NCBI RefSeq assembly: GCF_026230105.1
Contig: NC_079476.1
Coordinates: forward strand, 7,578,709-7,642,708
Length of the DNA stretch: 64,000 bases
Source: Diorhabda sublineata
Lineage: Eukaryota > Arthropoda > Insecta > Coleoptera > Chrysomelidae
Direction: 5' to 3'
The notes under the pieces are model-generated. The model ran no database searches and had not been told where the DNA came from. It saw only the letters and a program-made list of their open reading frames with translations. Of this stretch, positions 1 to 10,717 are shown one piece after another; position 1 is the stretch's first letter, and each line of letters begins with the position of its first letter. A program made the translations under genes and the position numbers.

Positions 1-151
1 TTATTGGTACTAACTAACATGAAAACATTGTTTTTGTAAATACATTTTTTTAACTTTCCAAGAAATACATAAATATGGAAAGATGTGTTGCGTATAAATA
101 AGAATTGAGAAAAAAATACAATAATTGCAAGAAAATAAAAATAATTTAAAG

Positions 152-360
152 TAGATTCTCGAAATAGAGCCCAGCAGCCTCTACACATTTTTGTTGCCCA
201 ATTTTGTCAATTGTCCCAAAGTGAGGACCTAACAATTGGTCAATTATGACACCTATCCACAAGTTAACCGTAAACCTTAACTGGAAACGACATTCTCGAA
301 TAGCATGGGGGTTTTATTCTGCCCAAACATGTGAATCACGGAAATTATGGATTTCATTTC
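152..360 (-). pseudogene. Tc1/mariner-superfamily transposase fragment (DDE middle part)
   Basis: Read on the minus strand, one frame gives HVWAE, a stop, then NPHAIRECRFQ, LRFTVNLWIGVIIDQLLGPH and GTIDKIGQQKCVEA. This is the segment between the first and second catalytic aspartates in the insect mariner-like transposases whose middle part reads NPHA...VN(V/L)W.G(V/I)..(D)..(I/L)GP. I saw no intact start, no catalytic aspartate block and no terminal repeats around it. The in-frame TAA and the small size show a dead remnant. It belongs to the same broad type as the elements at 3215-5280 and 18370-18775. The frame is unambiguous over about 65 codons; the exact subfamily is not resolved. Confidence 0.72.
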
Positions 361-3214
361 TAGGATGATTCGCATGCATAGATGTCTTTGGAGGTCATTT
401 CGAACATATACCTCATAGTGATAATGAAGACTTATACGTATACTGTAGTTAATAGGATAGTTTTTCATTGTTGTGTTCCTGTAATTTATTTGTAATATAC
501 TCGTTTTTTCTTTGTATTTGCAATTCAACCTCCACAGTACCAAACAGCAATGATAAAATTTCAGGTTTTGACAAATAAATCATGGTACATAATCATTCTT
601 TTCCACAAAAAAATCAAAAAATATTAAAAGCATTAATAATTTTAGGTATACAAAATGCTTGATAAAAAAAATATGTTTATTTCGATTCACGCATAAAATA
701 CAGGGCTATTCATTTGAAAAAACCGAGAAAATAATGTGTGAAAATTTTTATTCGTCCTTTATCTGATTCAATGAATATATAAGTTTGATATGGCTTAGCA
801 TTCTGGAACAACTTGTAAGATTGCAAATGCTTTTGAAATATGAAGTCTAATGATGGGTATAAACCATCAAATGACAAATGAGGTATTAAACATGATTACA
901 CTAATCAATCACCCTGTATATTTAGGATAGCTCTACCCCAAACCAAAGAAAAAACTGATTATTCTATATAAGATACTTAAGCATATGGAATTTGGTAACA
1001 GTTTAACGAAAGAGGTTACCTTCAAAATACCTATGAATATAACTTTAGAATAAATTAAATTTCAGTATTGTGAAAGATTAAGAAAGTGGAAAATGTAACT
1101 AATTTATAAAAATAAATTTTACTTTCAGTTTTCTAATCTTTCATGACAAAAATTAATCAGCAAAAATGGAAGGATCTCTGAATAGGGTCTAAAATGTACA
1201 TTCATATAATGAATTTATAAGTATTTTGTATAAATAGTTTGGTAGAGCTTGAAGAGGAATTTGTATAAACTCATAGAAAATAAATAAACTTCACGTCGGC
1301 GTTAGAATTGTGGGAAATGATTGAAGCGGGAGCAGGATAACTCGAAATTAGATAGAGTTGTTGAAGCAGCTTGATCTAGTAATAGAAAGTGGCTTTTATA
1401 CAGGAAAGTAGATGTTGATACTTTATATTTCTTTGAAGCAATAAAGTTTCTTAATTAGAAAGAGTAAGTATTATTATCTGATGTATATTGAAACACTATA
1501 TATATTCAGTTAATGTTATGTATATGTTCTAAAGTGACAAAATTGGTATATACGGTTTTCGAAGAATTAAATTTTGCATGAAAAGTTAGGGTGCAATTCT
1601 AATGGAATTTGTGGGCGAAATGGAAACACAGCACACATGCTTGGCATATGAGAAACTTGACTTGTATTAGAAATGGAAATCAAGGCTAAAAACCGTGCTA
1701 ACATAGTCCATTTCGTACCGTACACCGCATTAGGTCGAATTGTCATATTTCGCATTTTGATTGGAAATAATCTGAAGTAGTGTTTATGGACAAGAAATGA
1801 ATCAAAAAACAAAAAACTAGTGCAAAGGCGGATGTGCAAGCACTGGTCGCAAAGTCGATGGCAAAGTTCAGTAGAAATGTACTTTTAGTAGTTCTTGTAA
1901 CCGAAGCATGAATTTACTTGTCTTTAGTAGCGACCCTTTTCGAAATGCAGGCAAAGGCTTTACCTTGGCTAACAATTTACATCCGTTCCAAATTATATAC
2001 CTATATAAAATACCAAACACACATTCACTACCCGTATACCAATACTTACAATTACAAAATGACACTCTATTTGTTAAGTTTAAAGTAATTACAAGATTGT
2101 TTACCAACTTTCGTAGCCAAAGCACACGTATATCATGAATCTTAAAGTGCAATACATCAAAAAGTTTCGCCTTCGGTTACGGATCCATCGTCAAAAAATT
2201 AACGCGTTCCTTAGTTGTCTGAGCTGAAACACTTGTTTAAGCTAAATGAAAAGTAGCTCATTTTTTTCTTGGAAACGGTTCATTATTTTTTCAATTTGAA
2301 TACGTCCAACAATTGTGTCTATGAAAATTATACAGGAGAAAATTTCATGTCAAACGCTCATGGTTTTGCAATTAAACAATTACAAAATCGTCAGCTGGCA
2401 CAAACCTAATGAATATCTGAAATTCTAACTTATTTATAGAAAATAATATGAATTAAAAATCAGTAGACACTAGACATGATCAATAATTATCTTCTGAATG
2501 GAATTATTATTGATATTTCAATGAAATCTCCCTGTTAGTTGCGTTGAGCTGTTTTTCCTTTTTCCATTTCTGTAGAACTCTATATACCAACTACAAACTG
2601 TAGTCACAATATTTTTTGCCAATTCTGTTTTATCTTTAACTACTGTGAGTTAATCTAGAAATTGGGTAAAAAACAAAACAAAGCATTAAAAACTAGAAAC
2701 AAACAGAACTTGCTGAAAGGTTTTAGGGAAATTAGCGATATATACATTTTCGAAGTTCAGTCCCATGATTGAAGACTTGTAGCAAAATGTAGCAAGCTTA
2801 AACCCAGCATACTACAATATCGTAAATTTTACGATCCGCGATTTTCTTAGACTAGGACAGGGTATGACAATTTGCTGGTGCAGAGGGGGGGTAAATAAAA
2901 TGTAGCGCGCTCTCTGAGTAGATTAGCACAACTAATACCTCAATGAAGATTATAGATTTGTCGCTAGGCGGCACTTAGTGCTGTGGCTTTCAGCCAATCA
3001 CAGAACAGCATGAACATAATATGGTTGATAGCTACCAACAATTTGTTAACCTCATTGTTGTACGTGTTAAGTCGTACAGAACATTTCTCGTTATTTATTT
3101 ATAGAGAGTTATTTTGATAACTGAAATGGGTGTGTCAAATTGTTGTGAGGCAACGAAAACGTATGTATTGAAATATTTACTAATCGATTTCATGTATATT
3201 TCTATATTATATAT
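361..3214. other. AT-rich stretch without recognisable genes
   Basis: Short open frames here (for example near 1567-1839 and 1868-2152, minus strand) show no family motif, no splice-site context and no repeat structure that I can name. A weak MITE-like pair of ends at 698 and 919 is listed separately. A block near 2870-3060 is somewhat less AT-rich than its surroundings (runs of G near 2885, sequence GCGCGC near 2906) but nothing in it translates into a recognised protein. Confidence 0.5.
698..919. repeat. Possible small MITE with ATACAGGG ends
   Basis: The sequence opens with ATACAGGGCTATTCATTTG and closes with AATCACCCTGTAT, so the outer 8 bp are exact inverted copies. The interval is about 220 bp and non-coding. 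The same ACAGGGTG-type end occurs on the large fold-back elements at 41141 and 50771. The short match makes this tentative. Confidence 0.3.
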
Positions 3215-3322
3215 AAAGGGTGATTCATAAAGAATGTACAATTTCTGAACTGTAGATTGTAGACCTCAAAATATGATGATTCTGCTCAGCATGCCTTATG
3301 CAAATATTACTAGTTTCCGAGA

Positions 3323-5280
3323 TACGTTTTTTGGCATGAGGAATCATAATTTGCACTCTAATTTAACATTGCTAATAGAGGGCGCTAGTTACACTTGTTT
3401 GTGTTAATTAAATCAAAGTAAACTTTTTTTGGGCTAAACTTACAATTAAAATAATACAAAAATATTAAAAAGCATTAAATTCTACAAAAAAAAGTTACTT
3501 CTTTTTGATTCGTGTAACTCAATAGGTTATCGAGTTATTTGCTTCTAAAAAGTTCAATAAAATTTAATTTTTTCATAAAAAAAAATTATTATTCCTTAAA
3601 TATGTAACAATAACAAATTTGTAAACAAAAATAAAAAAAACTTCAAAGCAAAATAATGCTCAAAATGCCCACCACTTAGTTCAATACACTTTATGATCCG
3701 CTTTCGTAAAGATCTCTTTATATCAAATAATCCTCGTCTCTTATTTATAATTACATCCGCGGCTTCTTCTATTTTCCATCGCAGTTGTGGAAGGGAATTT
3801 TTTCTTTGTAAACTAATGCCTTCATTTGCGACCAAATTGAAAAATCCTAAGGATTTAAATCAGGGCCTCTTGGTGGCCAAGCAAACTCACTTCCACGACC
3901 AATCCATCGATGCGGAAACTGTTCGTTTAAGTATTAAAGATCTTGTAAAGAATAATGTGGTATGCTCCATCGTGCAAAAACCACATATTTTATCTTAAAG
4001 TGAGAGGTATATCCTCTAGTAATTCGTGTAAATGTTCTTGAAGAAAATCTAAATAAAGAGGTCCATTTAAATTGTTGGCAGCTCAAAAAGACCTATTAAA
4101 TACCCACATATTACTCCACACCAAATGTTAACCTTAAGCTCGTGCTGTAAATGTGTTTCCCTCATAGCATGTGGATTTTCAGAATCCCACAAATCATTAA
4201 TTTTTATAATTCAATATTCCTCATCTGGTAAATGTTGCCTCATCAGTAAAAAGAATTGTATCCAGAAAATTTGGGTTAACATTTTGTTTATCTTGCAAAA
4301 AATGGGCAAATTGTAGACGCTTAGGTAAATCTTGAGGTAATAAATTCTGAACAGGAGTGTAATGATATGGATGCAATTTTTCCCTCTTCAGTATTCTAAA
4401 AATAGATGATTCGCTTATACCTGTTTGCAGACTTAATCGGCGAGTACTGATATCTGGAACACAAATTAAAATTTCATCTTCTTCATCGGCAGTGATTTTT
4501 TTTGTAGCACCGTGCTCAGTTTTAGAGCGTAAAGACCCCGTTTCACCTAAGCGGTTGTAAAGATTTCGGTACAGTTTGTAATTGGGTTGCCTTCGATTTG
4601 GGTATAATTGTGAATATCTTCGAGCCGCAGCTGGACCACTATAATTTGACTGAGCAAACACACAAATCATATCGCGCATCTCATTATTGGAAAAATCGTT
4701 ATGCCTGGAAATTATTTGATAAAGAACTATTACACTTGTTAATTACTAAATTGTTAATAAATTGTATACTAATGTATTACTTATTCTTATTTTATCCAAT
4801 TTTTGCTTCTACACAAACTATCTAATAGCGACATGAGCCTACTTGAAGAGAAAACGAAAAATTAAACCACGGCTTAATTCACGAATGTGATTTTGATATT
4901 AAGAGATCTTTATGAAAGCGGATCATAAAGTGTATTGAAGTAAATGGTGGGCATTTTGAGCATTTGCTTTGAAGTTTTTTATTTTTGTTTACAAATTTGT
5001 TATTGTTACATATTTAAGTAATAATAAAATTTTTTTATGAAAAAATTAAAATTTATTGAACTTTTTAGAAGCAAATAACTCGATTGAGTTGACGAATCAA
5101 AGAAGAGTAACTTTTTTTGTAGAATTTAACGCTTTTTAATATTTTTTTATTATTTTAATTGTAAGTTTAGCCCAAAAAAGTTTACTTTGATTTAATTAAC
5201 ACAAACAAGTGTAACTAGCGCCCTCTATTATCAATGTTAAATTAAAGTGCAAATTATGATTCCTCATGCCAAAAAACGTA
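3323..5280. repeat. Long inverted repeat arms 3323-3735 and 4889-5280
   Basis: The left arm starts TACGTTTTTTGGCATGAGG and the right arm ends with its reverse complement. Shared internal landmarks include AGAGGGCGCTAGTTACACTT, AAAGTTTACTTTGATT and the transposase C-terminal codons. The right arm has fewer frame-disrupting indels at the coding end than the left, so the two have diverged independently since duplication. Confidence 0.8.
3645..4679 (-). pseudogene. Mariner-like transposase, frameshifted
   Basis: The first 152 codons are open. They begin MRDMICVFAQSNYSGPAAAR, a helix-turn-helix region like that of insect transposases that open with a DUF4817-type domain, and run through ISTRRLSLQTGISESSIFRI and HPYHYTPVQNLLPQDLPKR to LFTDEATFTR, which contains the first catalytic Asp. 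Beyond that the homology continues in shifting frames (LNGPLYLDFLQEHL, RWIGR, GPDLNP, DFSIW) and ends with IIKCIELSGGHFEHYF, where the expected stop after HFEHLL has been lost by an indel. It would have cut and pasted its own element at TA sites. Several frameshifts make it inactive. Confidence 0.75.
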
Positions 5281-5582
5281 AAATTGTCAATTTTCAAAGA
5301 GAAATGGTGTATTGGGCTATTGATTCGGGATCGTGTAAATTTCTACCCATTTTATAAAATATAAGTATTTACCACCGATTTCGCCGGAAATGGTTGTGCG
5401 ATATTTAAAGCAATCCTTTAGAAATGGCTTCCAACATTATACTGTTTCATTCATGAATTCAGAGTTTTCTTCACCTCCAGATGACCCCTTGATGGACTGT
5501 CAAGTAACTTCTTCAGTATCTCGGCTACTCTCGTTCTCGAGATAACTTGAGCTGTCTTCTCTTCTTGGAATCATCATCGTTC

Positions 5583-6039
5583 TCAAGGATTCTTTTTAAA
5601 AGAACCTCTTTCAGAACAAGGGAGTCCAATATGCTTCTGGTGCCGGTGAAAATCATGACATTTCTTGACAATAGGTCGCCTTTTTAATTCCATACATTGC
5701 TGAATCATTTTTTGGTGAGGATCATTTTCCTGATTTTCATCACGTTTCTTTAGCATTCGGCTATTCACCTGAGATTTATACAGGTGTTCCAAGTACTCGT
5801 GGCTATATCGCATATCCTACCTCTTCTCCAGCTGTTCGAAGTCGAGTTTCTCCCAGAGGTATCGTCTGAAGTACATCTAAGGCGTCTTGGAATGCCTGTT
5901 TTTGAGCTTGCAATCTTTCTTTCTAACTCCTCAATTTGTAATAAGAAATTTGATTTTGGACGTCAACGTAAGTATCAATCTTTGATGCTAAAACATCGGT
6001 AGACACCACTATAATGTTTTTCTTGTTTATTTGAAACAT
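5583..6039 (-). pseudogene. Unrecognised coding relic with coiled-coil-like region
   Basis: A minus-strand frame begins MFQINKKNIIVVSTDVLASK and continues DVQNQISYYKLRS, a stop, then KERLQAQKQAFQDALDVLQ and LGETRLRTAGEEVGYAI. A one-base shift leads into MRYSHEYLEHLYKSQVNSR, KRDENQENDPHQKMIQQCM and ends HIGLPCSERGSFKKNP at a stop. The charged, glutamine-rich composition across about 150 codons looks like real former coding sequence, and the middle could form a coiled coil. I do not recognise the family; an ORF1/gag-like transposon protein or a retrocopied host gene are both possible. Confidence 0.4.
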
Positions 6040-6700
6040 TTCTAACGGTAACACTTACACCAGACACTATAATAATTAATTTATCACTACTTATATATTA
6101 AATATTCTCTATTTTTATAATTTAGTTAAATTCACCAGTTACTTTCTACTATTTCGTTCCGTTCACTGTGATTTCAAATTATAAACTGACTCTCACTGCT
6201 AAACAAGCACAAATTTATACCAGAAAGGAATTTCTAGAATTCTAGAAAATAAACAAACAAATAAATAGAAAGGCCTTCATAGAAATTGATTCAATATAAT
6301 CAAATGGCTGCTGTGATAAAAACATGTAAACAAAACAAAATCAAAGACGCCGCATTCGTCAAGAATTAGACATTATAATCGAACAGGATCGGTTTCACGG
6401 TACATATAGTAAACGAGTTCCTAACAATATCAGTTTAATGCAGTAACTTGTTCGTAGACTGCATATCTTTTTATACAATATAAATTACTATCTTATCAAG
6501 TGGTGATTTAAAGCTAGCAGCAGAATTTTAGTGTTTACGATTTACACAGTGTTGTTGTTTGCAAGTATTTAGATATGTCCATTCTACTATATGCTATTCA
6601 GCTTTATATTATATCAAGAGCTGAGGCTGTTGTGTCTTGTCAGTCTGTTTCTATAGCGGCTTTAGTGAGATCATGTTTGCAGTGTCTGTCCCGAAATATG
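6040..6700. other. No recognisable gene
   Basis: AT-rich intergenic sequence. It contains TCTAGAATTCTAGA near 6233 (a short perfect dyad) and no open frame with family resemblance. Confidence 0.5.
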
Positions 6701-6840
6701 AATGTTGAAAAATGCATTAACATTAAGATCTGTTTAAAGTTGGAAAACTGCAAAAGAAGCTTACGAAATATCAAACTCTCTCTATAGTGACAATTTGGTA
6801 ACATCAAACACTGTTTACAAGTGGTATGAACCTTACAAAA
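6701..6840 (+). pseudogene. Mariner transposase N-terminal fragment
   Basis: Two adjoining frames give NVEKCINIKICLKLE and then TAKEAYEISNSLYSDNLVT followed by TVYKWYEPYK. This is the helix-turn-helix start of SETMAR/mariner-type transposases (pattern: IKFC.KL.KTA.EAYE...VYGD..LS...V.EW...F). One frameshift lies between the two parts. No catalytic domain follows, so it is an isolated 5' remnant. Confidence 0.6.
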
Positions 6841-7942
6841 CCCCTATATATTCCTGAAAATCAAAGCTGAACATCAAGGTCATGGTCATTGGTTTCCTTG
6901 ACGGGAAAGATGTACAAAGGAAGAGAGCCAATGGCCTTTTTCTTTATCCTGGCCACGCACCTTGCCCTAAGTCAATTTTGATTGGAAAGTTTTCCAAATC
7001 TGGCTTTCTCTTTTCTCCACAGATTTAGCATCGTACGACTTCCCGAAAATCAGAAATATGATAAGAGGGAAACGTTTTGACACATCTTTTTACTGAGAAG
7101 GCGATGGAAGCCATTTCTAAAGAAGTGTTTCCAGTTATAGATTCCAAGTTGAGGTGAATACCTACATTGCCCTTTTGATTGCTTCAAATTATATGTTACG
7201 TTTTTACCTTGTGTTAAATAAAATGATTCGCTACACATTTTCCTTGTTACCTTGGATACCTGGTAAGTGAACAGAAAATAATTTATGAATGTATTACATA
7301 ATAAATGAAGCTTGAAAATTATAAATTTAATTCCTAAGAGCTGCGTATATATATCAAAAATTTGATCATATAAACAATTTTCGGTCCTTCACATTCATTT
7401 TGACTGATAAATATACTTACTAACAGAATAAAATCTATCACCATCCTTTTCATTTTAGTGAAGTAGGATTCCTGTTGTGGTGCCCTCAACATGCTGAACA
7501 CTTTTATAATAATATGATATTCGAAACTTTTGAGTTGAAAGTTGCTTAGATATAAATCACATACTACTAAATTAATGTTTACTCACGTTTTGCACAAGTT
7601 TGGTAAAAAGTATGACTACATTTTTGATTTGTACTGTGGTTAAGATCAAGCGTAGGCGTCGGAAATTAGTTTGATAGTAAATTGTAGAAAATATACTTAG
7701 TGTACCTAGGAACCTTTGTTTATTTGATTATAATCGAATCAAACACTGCTATTATTAGATATGAATTTATATAATTTTATTATACAGTGTATTAGGAAAG
7801 GTTTAACTAGAACTCATATTTAGTTAACCTCAACTTTTCTCAGTATAAATTTTTACACGAAAAATATTTTGTAGTAGTATCTAATAGATATATTTAATAT
7901 TAGAAATCAATATAAATCATAACGTCAATCTATAAATGAATT
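6841..7942. other. No recognisable gene
   Basis: AT-rich sequence with only short uninformative frames. The last ~100 bp before 7943 may contain further decayed codons of the pseudogene that follows, but stops are too dense to be sure. Confidence 0.45.
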
Positions 7943-9055
7943 GACTGTAAGTACCACGAAGAAATTCAATCAGTGCATTCCGGTGAATCACGAAACGAAG
8001 TCACTTTGCATACCGCAGTAATATATTAGTGGACTTCTCCAAATGACAAACATATCACTTCTTTTTGTACTGTGTCTTCTGATCTTAATCATGGCCTTGC
8101 TGCTATTTGGGCCCACCTACATCCGAGACTTGATTGGGTTAATAAAGAATGACCCTATATTAAGACAGTTAATTTTTTTTCTGATGGACCAGCAACACAG
8201 TACAAGCAAAAAAATTAGTTTTATCTTTTTGCAACAAGATTTTTTAAACTATACAGATTTGAAAGTTCCACCTGGAATTTTTTTGAGTCCGGTCACGGCA
8301 AGGGAGCAGCTGACGATATAGGAGGGTCTATTAAACGTTTAGCTGACCATTTCGTCGCCAGTGGACACGACATTATCAACGCTTTACAATTTTATAATAT
8401 TGCCCAAATTTTAATGAAAATTCCAAGTAAAATTATTCCGCTGAAAGGTACTATGAACGTCCACCAACTGCTTGCTCAGTAACCTGGAGTGCTGAGTTAC
8501 TGAACATTAAATTGTTTTTGCCACAAATTTTGTGATTCTCACAATTTGAAGACTTATCGCTCTTTGCCTGAACATGAGATGAAATTAACGACAGCCCAAT
8601 CTCAGATTTGAAAGTACTACTGGCTGATATAACCAACATAATTAGAACTCTTACAAAGAGATTCTATGAGACTGTTTATACTTCTAGTTCAGAAGATGAA
8701 GATGATTGGTCTGTGCATGTAAAATCGGGTACTTCATATGACCTGTCTGTTGACAACATCCACCCATTATTAATAAAAAATGGTACATATGTTAGTAAAA
8801 ATACCCAGTAAAAACAAAATCGAGTACACCTACTTAGGAGTTGCAAAAAGTTGTGTGGATGAAGATGGAGATGTTCAGGTCATGTTTTATAAAACTGTTG
8901 ATGACACTGGAAAAATATTTAAATTAGTAAAATGAGTTGTATCAGATATGATGTTTGAAAACTTGATAAAAATAATTCCAAGTCCTAGAGAAGTCAAAAG
9001 AGGAAGGCATGTTTATTATGAACTTGATAAACCAATAGAAGTATTTGAAAAGTAG
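7943..9055 (+). pseudogene. Decayed copy of a multicopy insect gene with SDGP...HGKG motif
   Basis: One frame from 7943 to about 8607 reads CKYHEEIQSVHSGESRNE, VTLHTAVIY, SFCTVSSDLNHGLAAIW, then VNFFSDGPATQYKQKN, WNFFESGHGKGAADDIGG, SIKRLADHFVASGHD and PLKGTMNVHQLLAQ, with at least five in-frame stops. It shifts frame near 8608 to SSSEDEDDWSVHV and near 8785 to IEYTYLGVAKSCVDEDGD, ending IIPSPREVKRGRHVYYELD. The order (CKY..EIQSVHFG, LHTGV.Y, SDGP.TQY, W.FF...HGKG..DG.GG..KR, a C-terminal acidic small domain) matches a repetitive uncharacterised protein I know from many insect genomes, probably transposon-derived. The biochemical function is unknown. Multiple stops and two frameshifts make it dead. 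Confidence 0.65.
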
Positions 9056-9377
9056 AATAAGAAAAAAGAGAAAATTAGTCTGATTTTAAGTGTACCAAAG
9101 AATGATTCTATCAAGAGAAGCATGTTTTGTTTTCTTTTTAAAAACTTAAAAAATTTTAAAAGATTAAGTTCAAATGCTAGCTTATTAATATCTATCACAT
9201 TCTGTTACAATTTTGTCCCTCTTGTAATTAAACTTCAATATAGCATACGATTCAGTTTATTGAAAAAATATTAACAGAATGTTAACTATTTATTTCAATT
9301 ATTTGCAAAATATTCCAAAATTTGTTATCTTAACGAGCAAAAATGTGACAGAGTGGTATTAAATGTTATTTTTTATA
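9056..9377. other. Short spacer, no gene seen
   Basis: AT-rich, no family resemblance on either strand; separates the pseudogene from the Helitron 5' end. Confidence 0.5.
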
Positions 9378-9973
9378 TCTTCTGTACATTTGTTTGTAAT
9401 TGAACTCCTTCTAAACGGCTGGACCGATTTTGATGAAATTTTTTGTGTGTATTCAAGGGGGTTGGTGAATGGTTTAGATACACAATTCGATCAACTAGGT
9501 AATGTTTTATAAATTATTTTTTAATTGTTGTTGATGTTAGAACGTTTTCCATAGAATTACGGCAGACTGCGCTGCAGTCGTGTCAGATATTCAAAAGTAT
9601 ATTTGAGTTTCAGTTACGCCTAGTAGATGGCGTTGAGATCAGATTCTAAGTTAGCATGAGTATAGTCTAAACTATGGAGATTATAAACTTCATGTGTATG
9701 GGTATAGTGTCTAAACATTCATACTGCTATACTACTCTATAAGATACTATAAGGACTATAAGGACAGTCCGGCTGAACACATTTGTTACTTTTTGGTACA
9801 TTCTTACGGATATTACTTAAAACTATTTATACTGTTTTGGAAATAGTGAAGATACAAAAGTAAGAAATGAAATTATAATTACAATATTTGTTTAGCCCTG
9901 TAAATTTTCACTTTTAGAAGTTACCTACATTGGTTGTTGTGTATTTTTCATAGTATTTTATTTCTACAAACAA

Positions 9974-10436
9974 ATGCCACGTTTTCGCGGAAGAGCAAGA
10001 AATATTGGTCGACGTTCTCATAATGCGCAATTGGTTCATAACCACCGAATGAAAAGAACAGTAGAAGAACACTTGACAAATAATGTCAATGTAAGGGAAA
10101 AAATAGCAAACTCACGTGCAAATGAGAATTCAGAGCAACGCAATCAACGTCTTCGTGCTAATTCATTAAGGCAACGAGAGGCGCGTCAATGAGTGATCGA
10201 CGCTCACAGTGTAAATGAGCGACAGCGGATGCAAAATCAACGAGCACTGGTACGAGCATCGTTTAATCGCCTTGCCTTTGAATATGACCCTGAAATAGAC
10301 TATTCATCACATTCGGTAATCATGATGGTAGTATGGACAAAGAATGTCACTGCCATCACTAAATCCGCCACCAGAACCTTTGCAAAAGCTATTAGCTGGA
10401 AACACATCTCAATCAAAGTTGTTTTTGCGTAAAAGT
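9974..10436 (+). pseudogene. Helitron Rep/helicase N-terminal relic
   Basis: An open frame begins MPRFRGRARNIGRRSHNAQL and is rich in Arg, Gln and Asn (EQRNQRLRANSLRQREAR), then a stop, then NERQRMQNQRALVRASFNRL and AFEYDPEIDYSSHSV. After another shift comes SLPSLNPPPEPLQKLLAGN and TSQSKLFLRK. This is the N-terminal order of insect Helitron proteins: arginine-rich repeats, the 'F.YDP.IDYS' element, a Cys/His cluster and 'LP.L..PPEPL..L..G....S..F'. The Cys/His cluster is only partly visible (near 10343-10362). The downstream replication initiator with paired tyrosines and the helicase are absent. Confidence 0.75.
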
Positions 10437-10717
10437 GAGAAAGACAGTGGGAAAACCATCGAATTTATTTGTTTATACCTATCAAGGATTAACCAAAAAT
10501 ATTGTACATCTAATGGCATTACGACAATTTCAGTATTTGTAGATAATTAACTCTGAGAATAAATACCCGTTATAGAATAGTTTAAGATTCAACCTTTTCA
10601 CCTTCAATTAACACGACAAGTTTTTATTCAATACAGCTTCTACATTCAACATCTCTGAAAGCATACTAATACACATACTCACACGTAATCGATTGGTTGA
10701 ATCGTGATAAATATATA

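Larger units (their letters stand above)
3215..5280 (-). mobile_element. Mariner-like element with ~400-bp inverted arms
   Basis: The element carries a minus-strand transposase relic between two long inverted arms, left 3323-3735 and right 4889-5280. The arms match for most of their length with small indels. The left side has an extra ~110 bp beginning AGGGTGATTCATAAAG near 3217 that the right side lacks, so the right end is probably truncated. Both arms contain the 3' end of the transposase gene: the left in its proper place (minus strand), the right as an inverted copy reading RIIKCIEVNGGHFEHLL then stop on the plus strand, with one CGA-to-TGA change upstream. A normal mariner has coding sequence at neither terminal repeat, so the arms have expanded or two copies have fused head to head. 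Confidence 0.75.

Noticed and set aside
1567..2152. Pair of minus-strand frames (90 and 94 codons) as exons
   Set aside because: No family resemblance, no splice logic and overlapping frames on the other strand of similar length.
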